A stretch of DNA of 62,797 bases from Vairimorpha ceranae (GCF_000988165.1 NW_020169313.1:1-62797), one strand, 5' to 3'. Positions 18,929 through 29,713 are shown, counted from the first letter of the stretch. Notes: a model not told the origin generated them from the letters alone. Made by a program: numbers and translations.

Positions 18929-19564
18929 ATGATCCCAATTTTACTGGATGAAATAAAGTTAAAAATACAGAAAATTTCTATGCAAAACGAGCATCTAAAA
19001 AAGTTTAATTATAAGATGGAAGCATTAATAGTTTCTTTAGAAACATTTACTATACAAGAAGATGAAAACTTAGATAAAAGTAAGGATACCATTAAAACAC
19101 AACAATATTGTTATAAGAATGAGATAATTAGCAAACCTACCATTTTAAATCATAATAAAATAAATAAAGAATATAATTTTAATGATATTCCTGATATACA
19201 AAAAGTATCTAAACTATTAAAAAAAGAACAAACAAGTAGAAATTACAAATCCGAAGAAATTTCTTCTGTTGACATGTCACAAACATCTTTAGATACAAGT
19301 TTATTATTTGATTTGAAAAACGATGTACTATCTAAAGCGCTTACAGATAAAAATTTGAGTAAAGTAAATAAAGGACATCTTATTAAAGTCTTGGATGTGC
19401 TTAATAAAAATAAACAAGGTATTATGTGGGAAGATCTGATTCAAAAGTCAGGTGTACCAAGATACAAATGTATAGAAATATTAAATTGTCTTGTTAAGAG
19501 TGATCCGCCTTTAATGATTAAAAAGCGAGATAAAGGATTTACATGTTTTATTAATCCTAATTAA
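18929..19564 (+). CDS. Coiled-coil / winged-helix-like protein, function unknown
   Basis: A 211-residue protein that I do not recognise. The N-terminal 45 residues form a coiled coil (LLDEIKLKIQKISMQNEHLK). A polar linker follows. The last 75 residues look like a winged-helix domain (HLIKVLDVLNKNKQGIMWED, then a second helix and a basic wing ending CFINPN). A DNA- or chromatin-associated adaptor would fit but is not shown. The ATG at 18929 follows CACCCCA, so the start is well marked. Confidence 0.6.
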   Translation: MIPILLDEIKLKIQKISMQNEHLKKFNYKMEALIVSLETFTIQEDENLDKSKDTIKTQQYCYKNEIISKPTILNHNKINKEYNFNDIPDIQKVSKLLKKEQTSRNYKSEEISSVDMSQTSLDTSLLFDLKNDVLSKALTDKNLSKVNKGHLIKVLDVLNKNKQGIMWEDLIQKSGVPRYKCIEILNCLVKSDPPLMIKKRDKGFTCFINPN

Positions 19565-19814
19565 AGAATGTAATATAACATTATTTCTAAGTAAAATTTA
19601 TCGGATCTGTAATTTACGATAATGAAATTCTGTGTGTTGGAATTAAACATGGGTTTAATAATATTTTAAATGTATTGGAAGTGGTTCTTAGAAATGATGA
19701 CATATTTTTATTATTCTTATACTATGTTTATTATTAAATTCATATCCCTTAACGTTCTAGTGCATCACATTTCTAATTAAAAAAGAAAAATAAATCTTAT
19801 TTTTCTAACCCTTT

Positions 19815-22520
19815 ATGCTCGAAATTGAAAAAATAATAAATAAATTGCATAAATCAAGCCTGGAATCAAACTTAGAAGAATACAATCTACTAATAGAAAT
19901 GTCTGACAGTTACAAACACAAAGTTAAAATATTTAAACTAATTAGTCAAAATTCTAATGATCACTCTTTATCTTTTCCTTTATATTTCCAACTTATTACA
20001 AAACTAAAAAATAATTACGAAGATGAGCTTGTTATTCAATTATGCGAATATTTTAAAAATTTAAAATCTACGCATGAATACGATTGGATAGCAAAAATAA
20101 TTTTTCTAATTTTAGAATTTACAAAAGATAGAAAAAAGAATAATGAGATAAAATTACTAATTTTAGAAATTATAAAAATGTGTGCATCACATATTAACAT
20201 TATAAATTATATTTACAACTTTTTACTAAATGAAGGATCATCAGAAATTGTTTATGCAATTTTGGTTTTTATACCAGAAATTAGTGATGAATTTGTGAGG
20301 ATGGCTATTCAGCAGACAAATCAAATTATTTTAAAAAATTGCTCTCTGGTTTTAGTAAGTCTATGTCAAACACAAAGAAATTTATTTATTAATTTTAAAC
20401 ATTTTGATGTATTTCTTGATTCGGAACATTATTTTTTGAGAAATTGTTACCTTGAAATTATTTTTAATTTAGTAGAAATTTATAAAGAAATTGAAGATAT
20501 AGAAGGAATAAATAATATTATATTTTTAATAAAAGAAAGACTGCATGATGTATATTTTAATGTTAGATATAAAGCATTAACATTATTGGGACAGCTATTT
20601 GAAAATAACTGTGTGCCCTTAGACATTCGTAATTCAATAATAAAAAGTATTGGAGATAGAATTTTGGATAAAACAGTTTTAGTTAGAAAAAAAGCTGTTA
20701 TGATTTGTAATAACCTATTAATTAATAATCCATTTATCTCTGAATTTAATTTATCAAAAAAAGAAAGTGTAGATCCAGAAAAAATAAAATATTATGAGGA
20801 CCTTAATGAATTTCATGATGTCATAAAATCTATTTTAGAAAAAGTTATGACTTTATTAAATTCTGGATCTATTGGTGATAATCAGGTTTTTTTAGATTTT
20901 ATAAAATTATGTTTATATTATGAAATAGAAGGTTCAAAAGATTACTTTGAGCAAACATTTGATCTTGTATGGGAAACAGATTCAATTATTTCTTGTTTTA
21001 AGGATATTTTAATAAGATTGAAAGCTAGAAAAATTTCTATTATTTCTTTTTTAAAGAAATTTGTGAATCAACAGAGAAATAAGTCATTTGAAAAAATAAT
21101 AAGAGAATTGTATAAAAAAGGGATTATTAATATTTATGAAGATTTATTTACTGATATTTTTAGAAATAAGGATTTATATGAAACATCTTTTTTACTGTCC
21201 TGTTTGGGTAAATATTTAGATAATTCTAAATTTTATGAATTATTAGTTCACACTACTGATATTTTATTTAGTATTTCTACTACTGAAGATTTACACCATG
21301 CACTAAACATTTATATAAATATTCTTAAGTTAAGAATTAAGCATAAAGAATCAGAAGATTCTAAAATAATAGCACTGATAGTTAAAAATATAGTTAAAAT
21401 GACATTTTTAGATTTTCAAGTTATACAAGATTCTATATCATTAATTTACAGAATTTCTAAAGAGCCAGAAATTCCTATTAAAAATTTAATTAAATCGATG
21501 AACAATAAAAACCTGAATTTATTAAAAATGATTTATTGTGTTGGATGCATTGGATTGAATCATCTTAAACATTTAGATCTTTTAGAAAAGATTTCTAAAA
21601 GTAAAAAAGAAAAAATAACAGTAATTGTTCCTGAAGATATAAAAGAAAGAAGAAAAAGTATAAATGCATCTAGAATGAGTTTACAGTCCTTTATTGAAGA
21701 GGATGATGATAGAAATAAATCTAAAATAAAAAAAGAGTCACTAGATACTAAAAATTTAGATGATAAAACAGAAGAAGAAATTTCTGATTTCTTCTTCTAT
21801 CTAAAAGAAAAGGATATTTTTTATAACAAAGATGGTCTTCTTTACGACTTTGCTAAAATTATTCCCGAATTTTGTACATCTGAAGATAAAGACCTACAAG
21901 AAGTAGCTTATTTAGCACTTTTTAATTTGATGTGTGTAAGTTCTGAATATTTTTTAGAACATAAAAATTTATTTATTAATGCATTTACAAATGACAATGT
22001 AAAAATTCGAGCGAATGCTATAATTTCAATGGGTGATTTTTTATTGTTTTATAATTCACTCGTAGAAAATAATGCGAAGCTTTTATTTAATGGACTTACA
22101 GATCAAGAAATTTTAGTAAGAAAGAATGCACTACTTACAATATACAGTCTTTTAAAAAGAAATATAATAAGATTAGGAAGTAATTCTATTTATTTGACTA
22201 ATTTAGTATTTGATGATAATGAAGAAATTAAAAATATTAGTAGAAATATAATTTATGGATTATCTGAGAATGAAAATTATATAACTACAATTGTATATGA
22301 AAAATTAAGTCATAGCGATGTGGATTATACAAAATATATTGAATTTTTTATTCCATTACTTAAAGATAAAAGTAAAGAGACGATTTTTTTAAAATTATTA
22401 CGTACTGCAGTTAATAAGGAAGTTTTAAAATTTATGTTTAACAAGTTTAATTTTGTAGATAAATTTCTTGAAGATATTAAACATATTGAAGAATTTAAAA
22501 AATTGGAAATTAAAATATAA
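19815..22520 (+). CDS. YCS4: Condensin complex subunit 1 (CAP-D2/Ycs4)
   Basis: A 901-residue HEAT-repeat protein. The best match to condensin subunit 1 is at about 690-830: VAYLALFNLMCVSSEYFLEH, then IRANAIISMGDFLLFYNSLV and VRKNALLTIYSLLKRN. These are the cnd1 signature repeats (SSEFC, IRSNxxIALGDL and VRKxAxxxLTHLIL in other species). An acidic and basic linker lies near 610-650. Condensin uses this subunit with an SMC2-SMC4 dimer and a kleisin to compact mitotic chromosomes. It is shorter than yeast Ycs4 (about 1,180 residues). The start follows ACCCTTT. The kleisin CND2 is also in this window at 33295. Confidence 0.85.
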   Translation: MLEIEKIINKLHKSSLESNLEEYNLLIEMSDSYKHKVKIFKLISQNSNDHSLSFPLYFQLITKLKNNYEDELVIQLCEYFKNLKSTHEYDWIAKIIFLILEFTKDRKKNNEIKLLILEIIKMCASHINIINYIYNFLLNEGSSEIVYAILVFIPEISDEFVRMAIQQTNQIILKNCSLVLVSLCQTQRNLFINFKHFDVFLDSEHYFLRNCYLEIIFNLVEIYKEIEDIEGINNIIFLIKERLHDVYFNVRYKALTLLGQLFENNCVPLDIRNSIIKSIGDRILDKTVLVRKKAVMICNNLLINNPFISEFNLSKKESVDPEKIKYYEDLNEFHDVIKSILEKVMTLLNSGSIGDNQVFLDFIKLCLYYEIEGSKDYFEQTFDLVWETDSIISCFKDILIRLKARKISIISFLKKFVNQQRNKSFEKIIRELYKKGIINIYEDLFTDIFRNKDLYETSFLLSCLGKYLDNSKFYELLVHTTDILFSISTTEDLHHALNIYINILKLRIKHKESEDSKIIALIVKNIVKMTFLDFQVIQDSISLIYRISKEPEIPIKNLIKSMNNKNLNLLKMIYCVGCIGLNHLKHLDLLEKISKSKKEKITVIVPEDIKERRKSINASRMSLQSFIEEDDDRNKSKIKKESLDTKNLDDKTEEEISDFFFYLKEKDIFYNKDGLLYDFAKIIPEFCTSEDKDLQEVAYLALFNLMCVSSEYFLEHKNLFINAFTNDNVKIRANAIISMGDFLLFYNSLVENNAKLLFNGLTDQEILVRKNALLTIYSLLKRNIIRLGSNSIYLTNLVFDDNEEIKNISRNIIYGLSENENYITTIVYEKLSHSDVDYTKYIEFFIPLLKDKSKETIFLKLLRTAVNKEVLKFMFNKFNFVDKFLEDIKHIEEFKKLEIKI

Positions 22521-22604
22521 CTTAACTATGTATTTTTAATTATTTATTTAAAAATTTTTTATTACAAAATATAACTTAACTATGTATTTTTTAATTATTT
22601 ATTT
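22512..22604. repeat. Direct duplication of about 38 bp spanning the CND1 stop
   Basis: AAAATATAACTTAACTATG plus about 19 further bases at 22512-22549 recurs at 22566-22604 with one extra T. The first copy includes the stop codon of the condensin gene. It looks like a recent local duplication. Confidence 0.85.
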
Positions 22605-22644
22605 TTAGCAGTTTATTAAATAATTTATTTTTATTACATACAAA

Positions 22645-23094
22645 TTAATCCCATGGTGGTCGTTTAAAAACAGTGGTGTGTGGTAATTTACCATACATAC
22701 GCCTGTGTGCTTCATGAATGTGAGAAGGCAATAATGGCCCATTATTATTTTTTTCTTCCTGAACTTGTTTAGCCAGTTCCACCATCTCACCAACATATAT
22801 TTTGGCGAGACCACTTACAGCAATAACCATATTTGGATTAACAGCCTGTCCAATAACACTTGCTATAAATTTTTTAACCACATTTTTAGGAAAATTAGAT
22901 CGCCTAAAGGTTTCATATCTATGCAGATCTTCTTCTGATAGATCATCTATAGCACCCTGGTACTTACGAAAATCCTCCTTAAAACATTCAGAATCAGAGC
23001 TATTGAGGTCTAATGCTTCAGAATCTTCATCAGAATTATTTATTTCTTTTTGTGATTTTTTGTCATTGGGTAAATCTTCCTGTTCTTCTTTCAT
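22645..23094 (-). CDS. TAF11: TFIID subunit TAF11
   Basis: A 149-residue protein. An acidic N-terminus (Glu, Asp and Ser to about 50) is followed by the TAF11 (TAFII28) histone fold: RYETFRRSNFPKNVVKKF, then a helix AVNPNMVIAVSGLAKIYVGE and the last helix containing AHRRMYGKLP. TAF11 pairs with TAF13 in TFIID and contacts TBP. The family segment is complete and the N-terminus is short, as usual in microsporidia. The start at 23094 follows TACCC on the minus strand. Confidence 0.92.
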   Translation of the reverse strand: MKEEQEDLPNDKKSQKEINNSDEDSEALDLNSSDSECFKEDFRKYQGAIDDLSEEDLHRYETFRRSNFPKNVVKKFIASVIGQAVNPNMVIAVSGLAKIYVGEMVELAKQVQEEKNNNGPLLPSHIHEAHRRMYGKLPHTTVFKRPPWD

Positions 23095-23140
23095 GGGTAA
23101 ATTACAATAAAAATATTATAAATAAATTTAAACTTAAGAC

Positions 23141-23250
23141 ATTCATTGATAAGCTTTGACTTAAGTTATTCATTAGTAAGTTTTGACTATAGTTGTTCAT
23201 AAATAAGTTTTGACTATAGTTGCATAATTAATAGGGTTTGACTATAGTTA
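23141..23250. repeat. Tandem repeat, four copies of about 27 bp upstream of TAF11
   Basis: Four imperfect copies share AAGTTTTGACTATAGTT preceded by TTCAT and a short A+T spacer. They lie 50-160 bp upstream of the TAF11 start and downstream of the GluRS stop. They could be regulatory or neutral. Confidence 0.85.
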
Positions 23251-23323
23251 TTAATTAATGAACTTAAATGTATTTTATAAAAATGTATGTCTCTCCACTA
23301 CATTTTAAACAAAAATAAAAAAT

Positions 23324-25228
23324 TTAATAGGTTCTTTTCTGTTTAGTAAAAGGTACTAAATGGAAGACACAAGGGCTATCACAATAAAAAAACCCTATTC
23401 TTTCAAATTGTACATGCTTCATATCAGTAGATAAATTTGTAATAGATGACTCAACATAGTATTGTTTATCTATCTTACTATTAATATTAAATTCTTCATT
23501 GACTAAAAGGTTACCATATTCTATTCCAGTAGCAGTAACAGCACCTGATTCTGATACCCAAGATATTTTATTGGTGGTAGATTTATAATCTCCTTCTAAA
23601 TGAAGTTTTATGTATAATTCTGTAACAATACTGTTTTCTACTACCTTCTTTTCTACTATCGCATTCCCCCAGTTCATAAGTGTAAACTCTTCATTTTCTT
23701 TAAGAACAAAACCATCCTCCTGTGAAAAAAGCAGAGTGTCACTAAAAAGAACGTCTTTAGAACCCAATGATGTATTTTTCTTGTTTAAAGGAATATTTTT
23801 AGTGTATTTTAATCCTTCAAAGTTAGTGATAAACACTCTAATACAGTTTATCTTCTCTACTGCCATGAATCTTGGACTAAGCGGATCAATTACCTTTTTA
23901 TTCATAGCCCATATTTTATCCCACGATATAACATTAGTTTTATTAGAAGCTCCTTGTAAATTAATATAATCTTTAAGAGCTGTCATATGCATACCAAGTC
24001 TCTTTATTCCTTGTATAGTTGCTAGACGTGGATCATCCCATCCAGTGACTAATGAATCACTTATTAATTTATCTATTTTTCTTTTACTTAAAACAGTATC
24101 CTCTAAATTAAGTTTAGAAAAATCATTAAATTCTGGTTTATTTTCTAATTTTAAATTTTCTAAAAACCATTTATATTGCTCATTTCTGTCTTTATATTCA
24201 TTCGCTCTGCAGACAACAGTCACCCCCTCAATAGAATCAACAATAGGACACACAAAATCGTATGTAGGAAAAGCTTTATACAATTTGCATCTTCCATGCA
24301 TTTTATCACTAGCCCTATAAATTACTGGATCTCTCATCGATTTATTGGGATTAGACATATCAATCTTAGCTCTAAGACAGTATCCTGGCGCACGGCCTTG
24401 CAATAATTCTTTAAAAATTTTAAGACTTTCGGAATTATTTATATTTCTCATTTTAGATTCTATTCCTTCAAATCTCTCGATCCTCATTGTTTCTTGGTCT
24501 GTGTTATCAACATACGCTAAATTTTTATTAATTAAAGAAACAGCTTCATCAACTAACAACTCAAAATAATCACTACTATGTGAAATCTTAAGACCAGTAA
24601 TACCAAGTGTATCTAAATCTCTAAGTATCTCTTTTTCATATTTTTCGTAATTCTTTACTGGGTTTGTATCATCAAACCTTAACAAAAGTGTGCCATTAGA
24701 TTTTTCCGCAAGATTATAATTCACCAACAGAGCTTTAAGATGTCCAATATGGAGACAACCAGAAGGTTCGGGCGCAAATCTTGTAACAGCGGGTGTAGAA
24801 TACAAATTCTTTTTTACTTCTTTATTAATTTTATCTTTTGCACTAAATTCTTTTAAAAAAGGCTTATTTTCATTAAATGCTGATTCATAAACTATTTGTA
24901 GATTTTCTAATCGCAGCTTGTTACTTTTAAACACTTTTAGAAAATCAAAATTTGAATTAATAATACAGAAAATTAAATCATTGACTAAACTATTAGACTT
25001 TACTTCATTGGAAAAAAATGTGTCTAAGAGATTTAAAGCATCATTATAATGTTTATCTGTGCACTTTTCAACATTATCTAAAAAAGCATTAATAGTACAT
25101 TTATAAGATTCTGAAATATCAAGTAGACTACAAATTTCACGAAAATTTATTGCATTTTCAACTGCCATGCCATGTTTCTTACTAAACAAAAAATTTACAA
25201 AAATCAGTTTTTTATTTTTATTTTCCAT
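23324..25228 (-). CDS. GUS1: Glutamyl-tRNA synthetase, cytosolic
   Basis: A 634-residue class I synthetase of the eukaryotic/archaeal GlxRS type, which charges tRNA-Glu. The Rossmann core begins near residue 145 with TRFAPEPSGCLHIGHLKALL (HIGH motif). The KMSKS-equivalent is LSKRK near 380, and the C-terminal half has the all-beta anticodon-binding domains (from about 430, DPLSPRFMAVEK). The N-terminal 140 residues are a helical GST-like extension. GluRS is preferred over GlnRS because the active-site region has SGCLHIGH and RANEYKDRNEQY, but separating the two by eye is not perfect. The start follows TCCC on the minus strand. Confidence 0.85.
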   Translation of the reverse strand: MENKNKKLIFVNFLFSKKHGMAVENAINFREICSLLDISESYKCTINAFLDNVEKCTDKHYNDALNLLDTFFSNEVKSNSLVNDLIFCIINSNFDFLKVFKSNKLRLENLQIVYESAFNENKPFLKEFSAKDKINKEVKKNLYSTPAVTRFAPEPSGCLHIGHLKALLVNYNLAEKSNGTLLLRFDDTNPVKNYEKYEKEILRDLDTLGITGLKISHSSDYFELLVDEAVSLINKNLAYVDNTDQETMRIERFEGIESKMRNINNSESLKIFKELLQGRAPGYCLRAKIDMSNPNKSMRDPVIYRASDKMHGRCKLYKAFPTYDFVCPIVDSIEGVTVVCRANEYKDRNEQYKWFLENLKLENKPEFNDFSKLNLEDTVLSKRKIDKLISDSLVTGWDDPRLATIQGIKRLGMHMTALKDYINLQGASNKTNVISWDKIWAMNKKVIDPLSPRFMAVEKINCIRVFITNFEGLKYTKNIPLNKKNTSLGSKDVLFSDTLLFSQEDGFVLKENEEFTLMNWGNAIVEKKVVENSIVTELYIKLHLEGDYKSTTNKISWVSESGAVTATGIEYGNLLVNEEFNINSKIDKQYYVESSITNLSTDMKHVQFERIGFFYCDSPCVFHLVPFTKQKRTY

Positions 25229-25771
25229 GGGACAAAATTGAATTAAAATATTTATAAAAATTTCTTATAAATAAAATTGATTAAACTTAAATTACTACTT
25301 TTGCTTTAAATATCTATAAAGCCAATTTTTAAAATTATTTTTTTTTCTTTTGTAACGTATTTTTACAATAAATATGTAAAATCAAAATAAATAATTATTA
25401 TCGAGTTTCACTATTTACATTATCGTTCATGTTTTTATAGAATTTTGGTAAAGCATATTTGATAGAGATAGGTGTTTTGTTACTGAAAAATATTCAAGTT
25501 GTTTAGCAAAGACTCAATAGAATGAATTAATTGTTGTTGTTATTCTAGAAGAAGATTATAAACTTTTTTAAATTTGATCTAAAAATATTTAAAGTTTAAA
25601 AAATATCTGATATTATTTCTATAAATCATCAATATATATAAAAAGTTTGTAATTTATAACATTAATGTTTTTTAGATTTACATAATCTGTAACCAATAAA
25701 TCATCATTTTAAAACTTATAGCATCTTTATATTTTTTTTAGTTTACATTCACTAATTTTTCTTAACCTTTT
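25229..25771. other. Divergent intergenic region of GluRS and DNA ligase
   Basis: About 540 bp of A+T-rich sequence with no frame, tRNA or clear repeat. The CCC signals of the two divergent genes are at its ends. Confidence 0.5.
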
Positions 25772-27550
25772 ATGGAAAATGAAATAAAACCAAACTCGTT
25801 TTTGTATTTTAGCAAAATTATGGAAAAGATAAGTCAAAGATCTGGAAGAATAGAAATACAGGATATGCTTACAGAATATTTTAGAGATGTTATTTCTATA
25901 AATAAAAATGATCTTATTTATGTTATATATCTCTGTACACATACAATATATCCTGAATATAAAAATCAACAACTAAATCTTGGTGAAAAAATACTTTTTG
26001 ATGTGCTTAAAGAATGTACAAGTAAAGATATTACAATACTAAAAAAAGAATATACAAAAATTGGAGATTTTGGCACTATTGGTATGACTTATCGTACTAG
26101 ACAACTTTTTATATCTAAAAAAACACTATCTGCAAAAGATGTTGTATATGCTTTAAGAGAAATTGCAGAAATCTCCGGAATAAAATCTAGAATTTACAAA
26201 ATTCGTAAAATGTTGGATCTTATCTCTTCATGCACTCCTATAGAAATAAAGTTTTTATTCAGATTATTTGAAGAAAACTTAAAAGTAAAATTTGCCTTGA
26301 AAACTGTACTGGCAGCATTTGCTAAATTGTATGATAGTGCTTACATTGATAAAATAAAAGAGGCATATAATAGACGACCAGATATAGAACAACTTGTTAT
26401 AGAAATTCTTACTAACGGCATATCAACAGTAGATACAAATTTCAATATTGAACCTGGTATTCCACTTAAACCGATGTTAGCACAACCCACCAAGAATATT
26501 TCTACTGCATTTAAGCGTGTCGAAAATAAAAAATTTACATGTGAAAATAAATACGACGGTGAAAGAATACAAATACACCGACACAACAACCAAATGACAT
26601 TGTATTCAAGAAATTTAGAGAATACAACATATAAATATTTTGATATAATTATTAAATCAAACACTGATAAAGATTTTGTAATAGACGGAGAAGTAGTAGC
26701 TTACGATCCTGAACAGAAAAAAATATTGACTTTTCAAAAATTGTCTACAAGGAAACGAAAAGATTTCTCAAAAAAAGAAACAGTAAATGTTTGCGTCTTT
26801 GTTTTTGATATTTTATATTTTGATGGCTTGGAACTTATTAATAAATCTTTGGAAGATAGAAGAGCAATTTTACACAAAGAATTTACGGAGGTGGAAGGGA
26901 AGTTTTTCTTTTCTGAATTCAAGGATTGTGAAAATATTGAAGAAGTAGATGAATTTTTTAGACAAAGTATTAATTCTCAATATGAAGGTATAATGATAAA
27001 ATTATTAGGTGATGGATCAAATTATATTCCATCACAAAGATGTAACTCTTGGATCAAATTAAAAAAAGATTATATTGAAAGTGGCTCTGATTCTTTTGAT
27101 TTAGTAGTAGTAGGGGCATATTATGGTAAAGGTAAAAGGACTGGGTGGTACGGTGGATTTCTTTTGGCTAGTTATAATGAAAATGACGAAATGTTTGAAA
27201 CTGTCTGTAAAATTGGTACGGGATTTGATGATTCATTGCTTAGCAAATTGTATGAAGAAGTAAATAATTATGTAGTGTCAATTCCTTCCCGAGTTAAATA
27301 TAAAGAACAAACGAAGCCTGATGTATGGATTACCCCCAAATTTGTATGGGAAATTAAAGCAGCTGCTGTGTCTGCCTCTCCAATTTACTGCTGTGGAATA
27401 GACATTGAAGAAAAAGGCTTTTCTTTAAGATTTCCTAGATTTTTAAATGAAAGAGAAGATAAAGACGTAACAGATGCTACTACATCTTTACAAATCGTTA
27501 TGAATTACAAAGAATATGAGGGAGAAAGTAAGGTGTTAGATGATATCTAA
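25772..27550 (+). CDS. CDC9: ATP-dependent DNA ligase I
   Basis: A 592-residue ligase that seals nicks between Okazaki fragments and in excision repair. The adenylation lysine is in ENKYDGERIQIH near residue 262. Further nucleotidyltransferase motifs include FVIDGEVVAYD near 308, VFDILYFDG near 345, EGIMIKLLGD near 408 and WIKLKKDY near 428. The OB-fold ends with SLRFPRFLNEREDKD near 560. The N-terminal 230 residues are the helical DNA-binding domain. The start at 25772 follows AACCTTTT (a two-C form of the signal). Confidence 0.95.
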   Translation: MENEIKPNSFLYFSKIMEKISQRSGRIEIQDMLTEYFRDVISINKNDLIYVIYLCTHTIYPEYKNQQLNLGEKILFDVLKECTSKDITILKKEYTKIGDFGTIGMTYRTRQLFISKKTLSAKDVVYALREIAEISGIKSRIYKIRKMLDLISSCTPIEIKFLFRLFEENLKVKFALKTVLAAFAKLYDSAYIDKIKEAYNRRPDIEQLVIEILTNGISTVDTNFNIEPGIPLKPMLAQPTKNISTAFKRVENKKFTCENKYDGERIQIHRHNNQMTLYSRNLENTTYKYFDIIIKSNTDKDFVIDGEVVAYDPEQKKILTFQKLSTRKRKDFSKKETVNVCVFVFDILYFDGLELINKSLEDRRAILHKEFTEVEGKFFFSEFKDCENIEEVDEFFRQSINSQYEGIMIKLLGDGSNYIPSQRCNSWIKLKKDYIESGSDSFDLVVVGAYYGKGKRTGWYGGFLLASYNENDEMFETVCKIGTGFDDSLLSKLYEEVNNYVVSIPSRVKYKEQTKPDVWITPKFVWEIKAAAVSASPIYCCGIDIEEKGFSLRFPRFLNEREDKDVTDATTSLQIVMNYKEYEGESKVLDDI

Positions 27551-27613
27551 ATTTACATTCATAAAATGTATAAATTTTTTTCATATTTTTTAAAGTTTTG
27601 TTTTTTACCCTTA

Positions 27614-29713
27614 ATGTCTAATATTACTGAAAATGAACTTCAATATTCTATTGTAAATGAGAAAAAATATTATACGTCAACAATCACAAGTATTCCAACT
27701 AATTTAAGCACTTTGAAAAACTCTAATATTCCATTTACAATAAACATTATTCCAGAACTATTTGATGATGAGGATGTGCCTATCTCAGAAGAAGAAATTG
27801 TTAGGTGCTCTACTTGTAAATCATACATAAATCCATTTATACAAATAATACCTCCTGGATTTAAATGGAAATGTAATATTTGTCTTAACATAAATGAACT
27901 GACATCTCCATTTTTTATGACAAATAGGCAGTATTCTTATCATAATACTGATAAGTTTTGTTTAGCAGAGAATGCATTTGCCAACTATAATTCTTACGAC
28001 AGAGTTGAATTAAAGTCTACAATTTATGAATTATACGCACCTGAAAATTATTTGGTTAGAACGCCTACTTCTTTAAATTTTTGTATTTTAATAGACATAT
28101 CATACGAAAGTGTAAAGAGAGGAATCTATCAGATAGTTATAAATAGTCTGATGGATTCTATTAATAATTCATCATTTGATCCAAGATCTAAAATTATGTT
28201 TATGTTTTTTAACTCTGAGGTATTCATATTAGATAGAAAAATGAATCTTACTGTTATAACGGACTCTACATTTATTCCTTACTTTACAAAAGATGATTAT
28301 TTTTTTTCTCTAAATGAAAAAATAGATTTTAGTATCTTAGAATCATCTTTTTTAGAAATGAAGTGTACAAAAATAAATTATGGGGATTGCCTTAAAGTAG
28401 CACATGCAATTACTTGTAAGACTGGTGCTATATTCCTAACATTTCTTAGTTCGACTCCAAATTTTGGATCGGGTGCCATAAAACAGAATAACACTTTAAA
28501 GCCTGAAGAAATTTTTTATAAAGAACTAGCATCATTATTTTCTAAACATCTTATATCAGTAGTACAATTTTTATTTCCTAGATTAAATATTGACTTGCCT
28601 ACATTGTCTGGTTTATCAAAATCAACTGGTGGAATGCTTTATTATTATCCAAATTTTGATGGTTGTGATTTGGTTTTTGTCACAAAATTGAATAAAGATT
28701 TAAGTGACTTTTTTGATCTTAGAATGTGTCATGATTGTGTGTGTAGAATAAGAACTAGTAGAGATGTTTTTATAAAAGAGTATAATGGTTCTTTAACACA
28801 AAGGACTTTAGATCTATTATCTTTTCCAGGATTTTTCCCTCCCCACACTTTTAATATCGATCTAGAAGTAGTAGATAATATTAAAGCAGATGGTGTATCA
28901 ATTCAAGTAGCATTAATGAGAACAACAAAAAATGGTACACGCATGATACGTGTTATTAATATCAAAATCCCTGTCAAAAATGCATCATTTTACGACTGTA
29001 TTGATTCTTACGCTATATCACGATCTTTGGCCCTAAAAGCATTTTATAACGAAATACAAAAAAAAGAATCAGGCTCTAGCTTTTTATCTGCTAGTTTACT
29101 TTCTATTCTTAAATCTTATTCCAAAAATACTAACAAGTTTGATGTACAAAATTTGCCCAGTTCCTTAAATATTCTTCCTTTATTGATATTATCGCTTTGT
29201 AAATCTATTCCTTTACGCCCTGTATCATATACACCATTAGATTATAGATCTTATTATATGTATTTAATTGCTAATTCATATCCTAATATTGTAGATACGA
29301 TAATTTATCCTACATTGCTTCCACTTCATCACGAGGAAATTTCTCCCCAAAATTTAACTCTTGATTGTTTAGAAATCAATGGATTATACCTTCTAGACAC
29401 TGGTGTAACAATATATTTCTTTATTAGTAGAGAATGTCCTGCTGAAGTTTATAATTTACTGTTTGGTGAAGAGCAGCTATCAGGGAGAATTATTTTTAAC
29501 CCACCTCAAAATGACTTTAGTGCAAGAGTGATAGAAATAATAAGTAATCTGAAAAAGGATAGATTTATAAATCCTTTTTATGTTTTAATTAGAGATGATG
29601 GATCTAGTAATCTATTCAAAGAAATATTTTTTACTTATTTTTATGAAGATAATATCCATGGAATGCCATCATATGCTAAATATGCAGAATTATTACAGAA
29701 TAGTATGAAATAA
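27614..29713 (+). CDS. SEC24: COPII coat subunit Sec24
   Basis: A 699-residue Sec24-type protein, the cargo-binding subunit of the COPII coat that buds vesicles from the ER. A zinc-ribbon near residues 65-95 has CSTCKSYINPF and WKCNIC. The trunk follows (FCILIDISYESVKRG near 155), then a beta-sandwich and helical region and a gelsolin-like end (GLYLLDTGVTIYFFI near 590). The long N-terminal Pro/Gln-rich tail of other species is nearly absent. The ATG at 27614 follows TACCCTTA. An in-frame upstream ATG at 27566 gives a hydrophobic leader and is less likely. It lies 63 bp after the ligase stop. Confidence 0.85.
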   Translation: MSNITENELQYSIVNEKKYYTSTITSIPTNLSTLKNSNIPFTINIIPELFDDEDVPISEEEIVRCSTCKSYINPFIQIIPPGFKWKCNICLNINELTSPFFMTNRQYSYHNTDKFCLAENAFANYNSYDRVELKSTIYELYAPENYLVRTPTSLNFCILIDISYESVKRGIYQIVINSLMDSINNSSFDPRSKIMFMFFNSEVFILDRKMNLTVITDSTFIPYFTKDDYFFSLNEKIDFSILESSFLEMKCTKINYGDCLKVAHAITCKTGAIFLTFLSSTPNFGSGAIKQNNTLKPEEIFYKELASLFSKHLISVVQFLFPRLNIDLPTLSGLSKSTGGMLYYYPNFDGCDLVFVTKLNKDLSDFFDLRMCHDCVCRIRTSRDVFIKEYNGSLTQRTLDLLSFPGFFPPHTFNIDLEVVDNIKADGVSIQVALMRTTKNGTRMIRVINIKIPVKNASFYDCIDSYAISRSLALKAFYNEIQKKESGSSFLSASLLSILKSYSKNTNKFDVQNLPSSLNILPLLILSLCKSIPLRPVSYTPLDYRSYYMYLIANSYPNIVDTIIYPTLLPLHHEEISPQNLTLDCLEINGLYLLDTGVTIYFFISRECPAEVYNLLFGEEQLSGRIIFNPPQNDFSARVIEIISNLKKDRFINPFYVLIRDDGSSNLFKEIFFTYFYEDNIHGMPSYAKYAELLQNSMK

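Noticed and set aside
22605..22814. Minus frame of 69 codons overlapping TAF11
   Set aside because: It is a shadow of the clearly conserved TAF11 frame.
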